Positions 1 through 11,333 of a stretch of DNA of 64,000 bases are shown here, piece after piece. Every line of letters begins with the position of its first letter. Positions within the stretch are counted from its first letter, which is position 1. The DNA comes from Chlorops oryzae (taxonomy: Eukaryota > Arthropoda > Insecta > Diptera > Chloropidae), in contig CM035806.1 in NCBI GenBank assembly GCA_020466095.1, forward strand, positions 57,826,884 to 57,890,883, in the 5' to 3' direction. The notes under the pieces were generated by a model, which saw nothing but the letters and a program-made list of their open reading frames with translations, did not search any database and was not told where the DNA came from. The position numbers and the translations under genes are program-made.

Positions 1-43
1 CGTCAGAATTTTCTAATGGCAGTTATTTCATACGCCTCGTTTT

Positions 44-802
44 TATACCCAGCGTAAGCGGGGTATATTAGTTTTGTGCAAATATTGTAACAGGGAGAAT
101 TAAGCTCCGGAGATATAGAAAAATATATATAGAAATGATCACGATCAAAAACTGAATCGATTAAGACATGTCCGTCTGTCTGTCTGTCCGTGGTCGGATC
201 TCCTCCGAAACGGCTGAACCAATGAAGTCTAAATTTGGCACACATGTATATCGGGGTCCGAGTATGATCCTAAGTAAAAATGGGAGAAATCCGCCCACTG
301 CCACGCCCACAAATGAATTTATTGTGTTTGCAGTAAAATTCTTGTAACTTTCGAACCACTCACAACATTCCATTGATATTTGGTGTACTGGTAAACTACG
401 AAAAGGGACATATCCTGGGGAAAAATGGACGCCGTCCTCCTCGAGCCACGCCCACAAATAAGGGCTTATCGTAACTTGTGAAGTAAAAGGCGTAGAAGCT
501 TCAAATTGGCAACATAGGTTGACCAAGGCGAATGAAAGGTGTAGGAAACAATTTTATGTGGCCCGCCCACTGCCACGCCCACAAATGAAGATTTTTCGTA
601 ACTTCCGAAGTAAAAGGCGTAGAAGCTTCAAATTCGCAACATAGGTTCACCAAGGCGAATGAAATGTGTAGGGAAATAATTTATGTGGCCCTCCCACTGC
701 CACGCCCGAAAATAGTGAAGCAAAACATAGTGCGCTCATAATGTCGGGACGCTGGGTATTTCAAAGTCGGGCTTGACCAACTTTAGCTTTCTTACTAGTT
801 TT
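44..802. repeat. DINE-1/mini-me-like (Helitron-derived) dispersed repeat
   Basis: The repeat starts TATACCCAGCG (from 44) and carries the complementary CGCTGGGTAT at 750-759, followed by a T-rich end with CTTTCTTACTAGTTTT. A GTCY microsatellite (171-190) and a TA-rich stretch sit near the left end. Inside are tandem copies of a 127-bp unit, each starting GCCACGCCCAC or a variant, at 445, 572 and 699, with a more divergent one at 300. This combination is the hallmark of dipteran mini-me/DINE-1 elements. There is no coding capacity, and the family assignment is from memory. Confidence 0.55.
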
Positions 803-2491
803 ATTTTAATTTTTCAATTGTAGTTGGAAACACGAAACCATAAAATATACAGTGAAACCTCTGATATGCGGAGGGTGAAGTTTGTATGAAAAAAAAATAA
901 TCCAAGCAAGTGAGTTTTTTGTTAAACGGGCCCAAAAAACGAACGTTGAGTAAAAGTACCTATTCTAGAGATTTTTAAGGCTATATGGCGACTTTTGTTT
1001 AATTTTTTTTATAGAAACCGCTCATTTGCCATACCCACCTCTCTAAATTTTTTGAAATCTAATCGGAGTTTTAAATATATGTTCAAATTGCAATATCTCA
1101 AACAACTCTGATTTTTGGGACGGTTTTTGGGATTTTTGTGACAAGCCCTAGTACTGGGGGTACTCGCAAAAATGCAAAAATTTTGTAGAGAATTTTCGGA
1201 ACAATTCTAGTTGCTGGCCGTTTCTGGGATCTTAGAAAATGACTCCCTGATTCCAAATCTGCAATCCTTTTTTGTCGGTCGCCTCTAGTTTAGGAGTTAT
1301 CACGTTTTGAAAACTGCCAAAAAAGTACTTATTTTTACACTATGTTCACATTTGCGTTGTTGCCACTTATTCGAAATTCGTGTATGTTGCAAAATTCAAA
1401 TATTTTATGCAAATTGTTGCCACACTCGTAAAAAAATATAAAAATTGTAACTTGCTTTTTAGCTTTTGAGCAATAATGTGGAACTGAGAAATATTAAGGA
1501 TTATAGAAAATAAATTGTTTTTCTTAAAAATACAGTTAAAAAATTGGTAGATATTAGGCGATAGGTTCGATTTTTTAGGTTTTTGGTAAAATTATGTGCA
1601 GCACTTTCAATTGAATTTCCGGGAAATCCGTTATTCGTGGAAAGAAAGCTTCGCAATGAGCTCGCTGTTGGATATTTTTACCCTGTTCGAAGGCAATTTG
1701 ATGGGTCCAGTGCCATTTGAAGCTATTTTAAAGCTCCAAAAGTGGACAGCACTGGAGGAGAAGAATAAAAGGTCCTTTTCAGGACCACCAATCGGTTCTT
1801 TTCCGAGCCACCAAACGTTGGAAAAGAGAGTTTTGAGAAATGGTGTTTTATTTTGTGTTGTGGACAAAATAGCGCCGCAGTAGTTGTTTAATTTTTTGCA
1901 CATGAGTCATTATTCGTGAAATCGATCACTAAAAATTTGTTTATTTTAGATTTTGATGAAATTTTGGAGAATTGTATATTTTTATGAGAAAAAAATATTT
2001 GCAAGAGCTTTTTTGAAAATAAAATTTTTTTTTCGAGTTATGACGTATTGAAATTTGGTAAATTTTCGAATTTTTCGAAAAAACGTCTGCTTAGTTTAAT
2101 TATATCTTGGGACCTAATAGACCGGTTTTAATCAACAAATCTAACGGCGAAAATTCGTATATATTCAGTGTTCAAGGAATAGCAATTGTAACGGGAAATT
2201 TTTTCTTTATTGAGTAATAAGCTGACGAGCGAGTGACGTATTTCGAATAAGATTCATGAGTTGCCAACTTTAAAAATTTATATCTTCCGAACGGAAAATA
2301 AGCTTATTATAAAACTTTCATATATTTTGCATTATAGTATGGGCTAGTTTTGGATTTTGTTAAAAAAAATATTTTTTTATCCCTTCGATGCTGTATAGCA
2401 AACTGTTTGAATAAATATCTATATACAACAACAACAAATAATTTTCAGAAAAAACTTTTTTGTATTTTAGTACATTATATAAGGATTAAAA

Positions 2492-3806
2492 GGGGGTGGC
2501 AACGCTGCACTTGAACGGTAAACAGCTGTTTAGTTTTTGCTCTTCGTGTAATTTTTTATTAAATTTATTAAAATTGTATTGGATAAAAGGAAATTACTGA
2601 AAATCCATTAGTTCCATTACGCTCTACATATTTGTATTGCACTCGTCTTCGTCAAAGGAGCTTTAGTGGCGTTGGTTTGTTACGTATGAATGCATATAAA
2701 CGTGGCCGCTTTCAAACGTCACCGGATAACCTAGAATCTGCCTCTAAAAAGAAACTAACCGTATTTGACGCAAACAACATGTGTGACCCGGACTCGGCAA
2801 CAAGAGGCAATACTTCCGGAGATGTTTTCTCTTGGGCCATGATGGAAAAGGTTTTGGACCGGAAACTTGTCGACGTGGCCAAAAAGGATGACTTGGTTAG
2901 CATTCATAGCGCAATTGAGCGCTTGGAAAACGAAAACCAATCCCTACGCAAGGATGTAACCAGTATGCAACAGAGGGTTGAATCTATGGATAGAGCTAGT
3001 AGACGCGGAAATGTCACTGTTCGTGGATTCGTTAGCCAAAATGCCGCAGATGCTACTAAGGAATTCATGGAACTGTGTTCCAGACTGATTAATACGACTG
3101 CACACGTACGCAGCACTCACCATGTTAAAAACTCAAACACATTTATATTCGAGTTGGCAGATTGTAGCCTTGCGGATGTTTTAATTAGACAACGGTCCAA
3201 GCTCAAAAACTCTAAGATTTTTATCCAGAGGGACTATACTGCTACCGAGCGCGAGAAGCGATATAAGTTACGGATGTTGGCCAAACAATTGAACACATTT
3301 GCGGTAGGGGCCAAGATACGGTTGGGAGACCTCAACGCACGCGTGGGATCTGAGCAATATTTGGACCAAAATCTCTTGTATGGCCATTCGAACATCTCGG
3401 CAGGCCGTAGATCAAAGGATGTTGTTGTCGATAGTAAGGGAAAAAAGCTGCTGAAGTTGTGTGAGGACAGTGGCGGGGTAATTTTGAATGGGAGAACGGA
3501 GGGAGATTGGTATGAGATAACCTACCTGCCCATACAATCGGTACCATTCTGCGTGCGAGAGGCGGCCCTACTAAATATAAATGGGCCACATTACGAAGAA
3601 ATCTTCAAATACATTAAAGTTTGTCAGAATTACAGAAATTTAATTATAAGCGAGTACTATTAAATTACTTTTATTTTATTTTTGTATACTTTGCCTGTCA
3701 CCCCTGGCACACAACAATCAATGTTATTGCCATTATATTCAGCAAACTTAGCTTTTAGGGTTTTTGCTTGTACACTGTAGAATTCTGAACAAATACTATA
3801 CTATAC
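2492..3806 (+). mobile_element. Short LINE-derived retroposon with 14-bp target duplication
   Basis: A perfect direct repeat TATAAGGATTAAAA at 2478-2491 and 3807-3820 brackets 1315 bp. The insert starts GGGGGTGGCAACGCTG and ends in a short ACTAT-type tail (about 3793-3806), as expected for target-primed insertion. It carries one open frame in which an ORF1-like part is followed by only a fragment of endonuclease, and there is no reverse transcriptase. It must have been moved in trans. Confidence 0.75.
2686..3663 (+). CDS. LINE ORF1-like protein fused to an endonuclease fragment
   Basis: This is an uninterrupted frame of about 325 codons from the first ATG. Residues about 70-105 form a heptad-like coiled coil (IERLENENQSLRKDVTSM), followed by a compact alpha/beta region (VTVRGF.., FIFELAD..) like the RNA-binding part of LINE ORF1 proteins. 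From about residue 212 the text switches to an apurinic-type endonuclease core (GDLNARVG, then ILNGRTEGD), which normally sits in ORF2. The catalytic centre is incomplete, because the N-terminal Glu and C-terminal SDH blocks are absent. The simplest reading is an internal deletion that joined ORF1 to part of ORF2 in frame. The protein would be a nucleic-acid-binding chimera. Expression is not shown. Confidence 0.55.
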   Translation: MNAYKRGRFQTSPDNLESASKKKLTVFDANNMCDPDSATRGNTSGDVFSWAMMEKVLDRKLVDVAKKDDLVSIHSAIERLENENQSLRKDVTSMQQRVESMDRASRRGNVTVRGFVSQNAADATKEFMELCSRLINTTAHVRSTHHVKNSNTFIFELADCSLADVLIRQRSKLKNSKIFIQRDYTATEREKRYKLRMLAKQLNTFAVGAKIRLGDLNARVGSEQYLDQNLLYGHSNISAGRRSKDVVVDSKGKKLLKLCEDSGGVILNGRTEGDWYEITYLPIQSVPFCVREAALLNINGPHYEEIFKYIKVCQNYRNLIISEYY

Positions 3807-4812
3807 TATAAGGATTAAAATGCAAAAAAATTCGTTAAAATCGGTCTATTAGGTCCCAAGATATAATTAAACTAAGCAGACGTTTTTTCGAAAAATTCGA
3901 AAATTTACCAAATTTCAATACGTCATAACTCGAAAAAAAAATTTTATTTTCAAAAAAGCTCTTGCAAATATTTTTTTCTCATAAAAATATACAATTCTCC
4001 AAAATTTCATCAAAATCTAAAATAAATTTTTAGTGATCGATTTCACGAATAATGACTCACATGTAAAAAATATTTTTGGTGATTTGCTTATAGTCCCTGA
4101 AGATGCTTTTCGACGAAAAGCGAAATATTGGACGTTTTCAAAATTAATTAAAAATCAAAAACCTTGACCTTAAGCTCGAAAAAAACATTTAGTATTTCTA
4201 CAAAGGAAAAATGTTGAAATTTCATTTATCACCTTTAGTATGTTCAAATATAAAATTTCATCTAAATATCTTGAAAAATATAGTTTTTAGAGCAGTTTTT
4301 CTGATTTCCATAACACACCCTAGTAGTGGAGGTATCTCTAAATATGGTCCGATCGGGATCATTCTCGAACTTTAACTTACTCAAGTTGTGGACACGCATA
4401 CCAAGATAGTCTAAATCGAATCTCCTAGAAACGCTGATCACTTACATGCATATTTTGTATCGTCTATCTCGAATGATTCTGGGAGTTACACACGTATGCC
4501 CTGATGCAATATACCTCGATACAGATTGTGTTGGGTATAATCAATGTTAGATGGTTGCTGTTAGATATAAGTACATTCGACTTCGATCCGAAATTCACTA
4601 AACACTCTTAATGTCTGACAGACATTTGACGGTATACTCGCTATTAGACTAAGGGAAGCCGAAAAAAGCTTACAGTAGTCTAGGTGGCGGAAAAAAATTA
4701 ATACACCGCAACTTTGTCCAGAATCTTACGCCCGAGTGTGTCGGGTATAAAAAATGGCCTCATATGAAGGTTGTCCGCATATGAGTTTGTCCGCAATTGC
4801 GAGGTTTCATTG

Positions 4813-5437
4813 TATTTATTTTATAATTTTATGAAAGTAGTAGAATATATATATGTTAAAATTTTTATTAACACATGTTTCCTGTTTGAATAAAATGTTT
4901 TGCATTATGAAAGCAATATTTAATTAAAATTTCAAGCTGCCATGTATCCTTTAAGCTTAAAATTTTTCATTTTAATACCTCATCTCATTTAGTGTGCTGA
5001 ACACAAATATTGCAACAGTTTTTTAAGATTGGCACTAGATTCGGAGATATGGACCAAAAACCCTTATTTAGGCCATTGACTCACTTAAGAAGCTGTAACT
5101 TCGTTGTTTATCAACCGATTTTAATTTTTTTTACGTCTATAAAAAGTCAAAAGAATGTTCTTTCCAGAAATATAAACTGCAATTGTATTATTTTATTGGA
5201 ATTTTTCTAATGACAAAGTGAATTTGTTTGAACTTTTTCCAAATTTTTCAACTTTGGAGCCATTTTATTCCAATTTGTTCCACTACAAAGCCCTCACATC
5301 GGCATTATTTAAGAAAAAACATTCAATTTCCAACAAAATTATGTATCGGTCTTAAAAATTGGTTGAAAAGAACCGAAGCTATTCAACTTTTTTCAAAAAA
5401 AGAAATTTTATGTATCTTGCTTAAAAGAGGAACATAC
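4813..5437. other. AT-rich intronic stretch without recognisable features
   Basis: Only AT-rich sequence with short chance frames is seen. A phrase near 5000-5060 (CACAAATATTGCAAC..GGAGATATGGACC) resembles the start of DINE-1-type repeats but lacks their TATACCC and GTCT marks. Confidence 0.4.
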
Positions 5438-6502
5438 TAACATAGAGCACTGCATGAATGTATTCTGTTTACAATTCCACTCATTCACTCATTGTACCAG
5501 TACCCATGTTCGAGTTGCTGTGAGGGATCAAATGAATTGATAAATGCTCTCATGCTCTTGCAGCGAATGTTGTATTGATCTCTGCTCTCTCAGCTTCTCT
5601 GTTGTCTCGCTCAAAACTTCTCAATACAATGTTGTAGTTGTTCGGCGTTCGGGTATTTTCGGGTATTTTGGGTGTTTCAGAAAAAGCATTAGCGTGCAAA
5701 ACAATAAACCGGCTTTTACATACGGCGAATTGTTCTCTTGCATCGTTGCAGTTAACAAACTGTTTTGCGTGAGTTTGCAACGTTTGAATGGAAAATATCG
5801 AAACTATGGAAATCGATGGGGAAGGTAGATTGAAACGATTTCTTGAATTTATTGAAACAATTTGATGAATTTATTGAACGTGTGACTTATTTTAGGATTG
5901 TAACGAGTCCCGCGAAGCCAGCCATATTTTGTCTCAAATTTCAAAAGGACATGGAAATGAGTTTTGTTAAATTTTTAATTTATTTATTTATTTTGTTGTT
6001 GTTTTAGTTTTAGTTGATGTTGTTTGTTGGTTCTTATTTTAATGTATTTAAACATTAAGCTGTAAAATATTTTCCTACGGAAGGCTTTCATTTTTTTATT
6101 AATTGAAATCATTAATAACATGATATATAATTTCACGCCTGGAAACAAAAACCATTTCACTTTTATTTTTGATAACTGAACATCTGTACGTATATAAATG
6201 TATGTATGTATGTCATGAGATTGAGCATTTTTAATGGGCTCGAGCTTAACACTGCAATAATAAAAATTAACTCGATCGAGCAACTCGAGATACTCGAATA
6301 GTTGTACTCAAATTCGAATATGCGCGTCTCACTCGTACAACTATTCTCTGCTCCCGTTTTCATTCTCTTTCACACTCTTTGCTTCACGCAAACGAGTGGC
6401 AATGCTTACTGTGTTCATGTCGCTTGAATTAGTACAATGACGTTTTCGTAAACATGTGAATGTATTCGAATACGCGAAAAGGCATACCCATGCAGGGCTC
6501 TA
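5438..6502. mobile_element. hAT-type non-autonomous element
   Basis: The terminal repeats are TAGAGCACTGCATG near the left end and, inverted, TAGAGCCCTGCATG at the right end, similar to the AGAG..TGCA ends of hAT elements. An exact 8-bp repeat GAACATAC (5430-5437 and 6503-6510) flanks the element, which is the hAT target size. On the left the duplication is separated from TAGAG by five extra bases (TAACA), a small anomaly. There is no transposase frame. Confidence 0.65.
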
Positions 6503-6820
6503 GAACATACATACTTCCTGAGATTTTGAGAAAAATCTAGAAATTGACGCGAAAATTTCAAATATCGTCCTCCTGACTACAAAATCAAACTTTAAAAAAA
6601 AAAAATTGGGTTTTCAGATATAATCTGATTTAGTGAGCCAAAAAACAACCATTAAAACTAGAAACAAAATTAAAGTTTCATTTTGTCGACTCGCTTTTCC
6701 AAGTAGTTCCGAAATATGTTCAGCAAAAACAGCAGTTTAATTAAAACATTATTTGAATTGTAGTCTTTGGAATTGACCAAAAAGTACTTGCGGAAGGTAT
6801 CTTGCTAGCTACATACATAC

Positions 6821-6987
6821 CTTTGAGCAGGTGAAGGTTCCAAATTAATAGTTGTCATTATAAGTGGGATGAATTCGGCTACTTCTTGATGAACTGCATT
6901 TTTATATATTTGGTACATCAGCACCACAATTATTGGCAACTCTTGCAGTACTTTTAATGATAATATACCTCTGGGTAATAAATTAAA
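6821..6987 (-). CDS. Nipped-A: Nipped-A (TRRAP/Tra1 orthologue), coding exon 4
   Basis: The exon is 167 nt (55 codons plus 2 nt) with acceptor TCAACAG before 6987 and donor GTATGT at 6820. It encodes LPRGILSLKVLQELPIIVVL and MYQIYKN, closely matching the conserved HEAT-repeat segment PRGSLSLKVLAELPIIVVLM of animal TRRAP. It ends in phase 2, and the next exon is outside the window. TRRAP is the giant pseudokinase scaffold of the SAGA and TIP60/NuA4 histone acetyltransferase complexes, to which activators bind. This part belongs to the N-terminal helical solenoid. Intron 3, which separates it from exon 3, is only 52 bp (7039-6988). Confidence 0.93.
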
Positions 6988-7039
6988 CTGTTGAGAGAAG
7001 TTATTAGAATAAGAACTCATAATAAAATGTTGTATTTAC

Positions 7040-7237
7040 CACATGAGAAAAAGATGAGGACTCCGACGTTCCCTCAACGTGGACTATTCTAGGTGCGTAT
7101 GTTTCCAAAAGGGCAGCTTCAATATTAAGATCTTTTAAATCTTTCACACTTATTTGCTGTATTGGCTCAAATATTTTTGACATATGATTTGGCAGAGCTG
7201 TATACACGTCTTTGACGAATTTTAAGAAATGTTGCAC
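7040..7237 (-). CDS. Nipped-A: Nipped-A coding exon 3
   Basis: The exon is 198 nt, exactly 66 codons, with acceptor TTTTCCAAG ahead of 7237 and donor GTAAAT from 7039. It begins VQHFLKFVKDVYTALP, which parallels the HHFLDFVKQIYKELP stretch of vertebrate TRRAP. It continues through the poorly conserved linker (..LETYAPRIVHVEGTSES..) that varies between species. Both borders are phase 0, so it joins exon 2 (..SFNSE) and exon 4 (FNLLPRG..) without a frame change. Intron 2 upstream is 231 bp (7468-7238). Confidence 0.92.
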
Positions 7238-7468
7238 CTTGGAAAACAAAATCAGTGTGATTGTATCAAATAAGACCAATGTGATAGATTTATCCTTAAG
7301 TCAACAGATTTTTTTATTTAAGAAATGATCAGTTAAATTGAAGAGCTTTTCCAGCGGCCCTTAATTACTGGATAAGAATTTTTAATTGAACATATGTTAA
7401 TGGATACTAGGATAGTTGTTAGATGGTACAACATTATACATTTTCATTTACAATAATTATATATTTAC

Positions 7469-7654
7469 CTCCGAATTGAATGATGGACGGAAGTGTTTAT
7501 GCAATTCAATAATTATCCTGAGACTTACTAACACATTTTCTTCATTATCATGCCTTAGAATATGTAGCATTAGTGATATAATTGATTTTACATGAAGTCT
7601 GAGATTTTCGCTTATTGGCAAACGATGTATCATTTCCAAAAGTAGTTTTCGAAC
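7469..7654 (-). CDS. Nipped-A: Nipped-A coding exon 2
   Basis: The exon is 186 nt, 62 codons, phase 0 at both ends. The acceptor is TCCTTTCAG (last G at 7655) and the donor GTAAAT starts at 7468. The start VRKLLLEMIHRLPISE continues directly from exon 1 (..QENSTQH) and matches LRKLVLEIIHRIPTNE of animal TRRAP. Further on, NEENVLVSLRIIIELHKHFR is nearly identical to the vertebrate protein. The match across the exon 1/exon 2 junction is the key evidence that the two parts, 51 kb apart, are one gene. Confidence 0.94.
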
Positions 7655-8412
7655 CTGAAAGGATAGATATATCTTAATATAATGGCGTTATATAAAAGAT
7701 TATATATACATAAATATATATATTCGTATATTCAAGCTGGCGAGTAAAACTGTAACATAATAGTGGTATTCAAGCAAATACACAATATTTGCGTCCTCGG
7801 AATTCTCGCTAGCTCGGATATTTGTATGTAAAATAATTTCCGCAGCGTCGAAAATGCTGAGTTGAGCGAAACTTGCGCGGCGTTGTGTGGAAATAAATGT
7901 TAGGTTAGACGCACACTGTCAAACGTGTGTGAATGTGTGATGGAATGTAATAAAATTGTTTTATCTGTTTCATTTAATAAAAATCAAGTTAAAATTTTAA
8001 AACTTAATACTAATTATTAAGAACATGACCTAAGTTGTTTGAAATAAATCCTATTTTAAAGAGAAAAATTGCATTCATGTCTGCTTCAAAAGAATGTATA
8101 CCACTAATCATGGCTGATTGTGTAGATGGGTCTTCTCCTTTCACGAAAGTAAACAAGCAAACCAAGCTGTTCTCGCAAATGATATGTGTGGGGCGTTCAT
8201 GCAAAAGTGCGAAATTTGCGCGAAGCTATTTCCGAGACTGATTATATCTCACTAATGTTACACTGCAATTCATTTGCGTTGTATTTCATTAGTTCGCTTT
8301 TTTATCACTCATGGTTTCAAGAATGACAACCACAATAACAAATCTTAATATAACTGGCATTTCTATGTTATAACTTGCTTTTGATTACACTAGTTCATTT
8401 AAGCCCGTTTTT
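7655..8412. other. Intron 1 stretch next to exon 2, nothing recognised
   Basis: A moderately GC-variable stretch with short frames only (8035-8241 forward and 8010-8204 reverse overlap each other and look like chance). Weak inverted similarity between about 7783 and 8250 hints at a decayed MITE, but it is too poor to define ends. Confidence 0.3.
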
Positions 8413-8753
8413 TGAATGTCCGGTTAAAGTCTAGATTAACTAACTGGCAGTTAATCTAATCAAATGATTAAAAGTGTGGGTGAAGCAATTTCGTTTGCTC
8501 AATGTCTAATTGGTGATTTCTGGTTAAGAAGCGAGAAGTTGGCAACGCGTTCACAAAACATCTGTTTCTTAATGTCAAAGCAACTGAGAATTTAAAGTTT
8601 TTAATATACGAATGCAAAAATGTTCTATAACAAAGCTACTATATCTAAACGCCAGCTGTTTCTTACAAATAAATTTAATCGGAAGATGAGAGTCGGTTAA
8701 GGCTTGCCTTTATCGTATTTTGTTAAAATTAATAAGGTTTAAACGGACATTCA
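8413..8753. mobile_element. MITE with TGAATGTCCG terminal repeats
   Basis: TGAATGTCCGGTTAAA at 8413-8428 is matched in inverted orientation at 8738-8753 with one mismatch in 16. The 341-bp interior has no frame. A target duplication is not evident, so the superfamily is open. Confidence 0.6.
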
Positions 8754-9607
8754 GAGAACTATAACTGTATATAGGTATGTTAAACAGTTAAAACAAAACA
8801 AAGTATTATACAAAATATTTTATTAAAATAGCTTAAAACTAAAACCAATATTCATCAATCATCATCAATAACAAAACTATTTAAAAAGCCTGCTGGTAAA
8901 AGAATATCCCCCTCTTGGTGTCTTGCCCATCCCAGTACCACACCATACTCATTACATGAGTGCAACATCACACCGTGCGCCTGCCACTCAGGCAACTACA
9001 ATAATAGTTTTGTATTGCTTCTCTGCTACTACGGTTCACGACTTTCTGCCATTATAATTAACGAAATGTGATTTATGTTCAAGTTTATAAAGTAAAACAA
9101 AGCCTACTACCTACTGAACATATATTATGAGTTACGCGATGCTTATAATATAATATAAATATATAATATAAACACGCATATAACTCAGCTCCTAAACAAA
9201 GTTTTATAATAGTTCCAGAACAAAAAAAAAAATCTATATTGACTCCTCTTTCGAATGATACTAGTGTCATCGATGGCCGCTCATAGGACAGAATGCCCAT
9301 TGTCCTTTGTTTGTTCCAAATCCGTTCGATTTGCGAAAGAACCTCCCATAAGTGATTATATCTTCCACACTTTTCTATACACAATTTTTGCTCGATTTTT
9401 GTTCCACTTATTCATTACACTCGAAGATTGGTAAAAGCTTTACTTTTTGAATATTTTTATTCTGACAAAAATATACATGAAATTAATACAAATTTTAACA
9501 AAAATTATACTCAACACTATTGTAGTATATACATAAGTGTAGTATATAAGCAATTGTTTTATATAAGACGTACAATGTAAGTGTAGTATATAAGCATTTG
9601 TATTATA
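8754..9607. other. Intron 1 stretch, one unrecognised frame
   Basis: Mostly AT-rich. A 99-codon frame on the minus strand (9085-9384) does not resemble a family I know and has no neighbours supporting it. The segment around 8900-9060 is more GC-balanced than its surroundings but shows no motif. Confidence 0.3.
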
Positions 9608-9785
9608 CACTTGATCCTCATTTTACGCGAATTTTTTTATGGGGTTTTTTTACGCAGTGTTTACAAAACATCCCCCTTTTTTGTGCGATTTGTCCTTTTT
9701 TCCGCGTATTTTCATAGATTAGTTTTTTCTTTTTGTTCTGCAAATACATTATTTCCGTCAAAATGCTACTCAGCGTTTAATAACT

Positions 9786-11333
9786 TCTTCTTCTTCTTGC
9801 GTGTTTAACTATCCCGGTCTATCCCGGGCGTCCGCAAAACGCGACCAGTTCCTCCATTTTGTTCTGTCGGTTGCATCATCCGAAGTAAGTCCTACAGCCT
9901 CTAGGTCCCATTTTATTGTGTCCATCCAGCGCTGTTTCGGACGCCCCCGTTTTCTGCAACCTTGGATTTCCAGTGCGTAGCCTTTCTTTGCCAAATTCTC
10001 CTCATTTGCTCTCAGGACGTGTCCATATCAGCGTAGCCTTGCTTCTTGCATTTTCCCAATAATTGGCGCAACTCCATAGCATCTACGGATGTCTACGTTT
10101 GGAACATGATCTAGACGAGTGAGTTAGGATATCCAGCGAAGCATCTTTGTTTCCATAACACTAACCTTTCTTTCTGCTACTTTCGTTGCTGGTAGACATT
10201 CGGTACTATAAAGAGCGACTGGCCTGATGACTGTGCGGTAAATTTTGGATTTTAAGCGGTCGCTTATATTTTTATCGCACATAACACCAGTCGTTGAACG
10301 CCACTTGAGCCAAGCGGCGTTAACTCTCTCAGTAACTTCGCGAGTGATCGTCCCGTCAGCAGAAAGTGTCGACCCAAGATATTTAAATTTTTCCGTCCTT
10401 GGTAGGTCAGTGTTATTTATTTTGATGGTCCCTGCTTCGCAATTGTCTGTTGTCATGTATTCTGTTTTCCCGACATTCAAACGTAGTCCAAACATAGACA
10501 ATCTATCATGCCAATCTTGTACTTGTTGCTGTAAGTTGTTTTTATTGGTTGAGGCAAGAAGAACGTCATCTGCATATAGTAACGTCCAGGGAGGTGATAT
10601 TTGTAGGTCTTCGGTAATTGAATCCATAACTAATATGTACATAAGAGGAGATAGAGCTGATCCTTGGTGAACGCCTACAGATATTGAAAATTCAGATAAA
10701 ATTCCGGCAGCAGAATGTACTCGACTTTTGGGATTTGCATACAGAAGTTTTACCCACATAATAAGTTCTTCCGGCACTAAGTGTTTTCTCAAAGCATACC
10801 AAATGAGATCATGAGGAACGCGATCAAATGCCTTTTCTAAATCAAGGAAGGCCATATGAAGTGGTACTTGTTTTTCCCTGTGTTTTTCCATTAAAAGTCG
10901 AGCGGCATGAATTGCATCGGTGGTGCCACAGTTTTTCACGAACACAGCTTGGTTTATCTTTAACCTGACTATTTCACGAATTCGTTTATCTAGTACCTTT
11001 TCAAACACTTTAAGTGTGTGGGATAAAAGCCGAATCGACCTATAATTTGAACAATCTGCTGGGCTACCTTTCTTTTTCCATATGGGTACGGTTGTGTTCA
11101 TTAGCCAGTCTGAGGGAACTCTCTTTTCGGTTACTATTCGCTTAAATAATTCCAGTAACCAAGAGTTGAAGTCACCTGATTTCCAAATCTCAGCTGGTAC
11201 ATCATCTATACCAGTAGCTTTACCAGTTTTCATTTTACTTATGGCCTCATCAACTTCGTCTAAAGTGATTCTTTTAATGGGACCAGATATCGCTTCTATA
11301 GTTGGCATAGGTGGGTGTGGGAATTCTTCTGTG
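9786..11333 (-). mobile_element. 5'-truncated RTE-like LINE with 16-bp target duplication
   Basis: A perfect 16-bp repeat TCAGCGTTTAATAACT (9770-9785 and 11334-11349) brackets the insert. On the minus strand its 3' end carries a short GAA-repeat tail (read as TTC repeats at 9785-9798). It holds only the reverse transcriptase and C-terminal part, so it is a typical 5'-truncated copy inside the pogo-like element. Confidence 0.85.
9809..11308 (-). pseudogene. RTE-clade reverse transcriptase, broken
   Basis: The frame from 11308 runs 394 codons to a stop, then continues in the same frame past TAA (about 10128) and TGA (about 10040) to the natural end at 9809. RT motifs in order: NYRSIRLLSHTLKVFEKV, FLDLEKAFDRVPHDL (motif A), HQGSALSP (motif B), LLYADDVLL with an intact catalytic YADD, GKTEYM and FKYLGS. 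The C-terminal part after the stops (KRGRPKQRWMDTI) is characteristic of RTE/BovB-type LINEs. One lesion is TGG to TGA in the RLRW-type motif. The endonuclease half is absent because of 5' truncation. It would have copied its own RNA at a nicked target. It is now inactive. Confidence 0.85.

Larger units (their letters stand above)
1891..4071. repeat. Internal inverted repeat, about 240-bp arms
   Basis: The arms lie at about 1891-2131 and 3835-4071 and are nearly identical in inverted orientation, for example GAGTCATTATTCGTGAAATC on the left and its complement on the right. They lie well inside the pogo-like ends and flank the LINE insertion plus about 370 bp. Such arms could fold into a long hairpin. 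Confidence 0.8.
850..4812. mobile_element. pogo/Tc1-like non-autonomous TIR element, 3.96 kb with inserts
   Basis: The ends are inverted: CAGTGAAACCTC at 850 and, on the other strand, CAATGAAACCTC ending at 4812. Both continue into a partly matching GCGGA block, and TA flanks both ends (848-849 and 4813-4814). TA target duplication plus this kind of end fits pogo/Tigger-like members of the Tc1/mariner superfamily. No transposase frame is visible. Removing the LINE inside leaves about 2.6 kb of AT-rich sequence. A 95-codon frame at 1596-1883 is not recognised and is probably chance. Confidence 0.6.
1..6820 (-). other. Nipped-A: Nipped-A intron 4 (5' part, runs off the window)
   Basis: The splice donor GTATGT at 6820-6815 follows exon 4, and I found no further TRRAP-like reading frame on the minus strand between here and base 1. 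This intron is therefore at least 6.8 kb long. It is AT-rich and filled with a DINE-1-like repeat, a pogo-like element with a LINE inside it, and a hAT-type element. The unassigned parts (803-849 and 6503-6820) show only AT-rich sequence. Confidence 0.75.

Noticed and set aside
1..6780. Fifth Nipped-A exon to the left of exon 4
   Set aside because: I looked on the minus strand for the next conserved TRRAP segment and found no matching frame. The exon must lie outside the window.
9085..9384. 99-codon reverse frame as a host exon
   Set aside because: No recognisable family, no splice context that joins Nipped-A frames, and AT-rich composition typical of chance.
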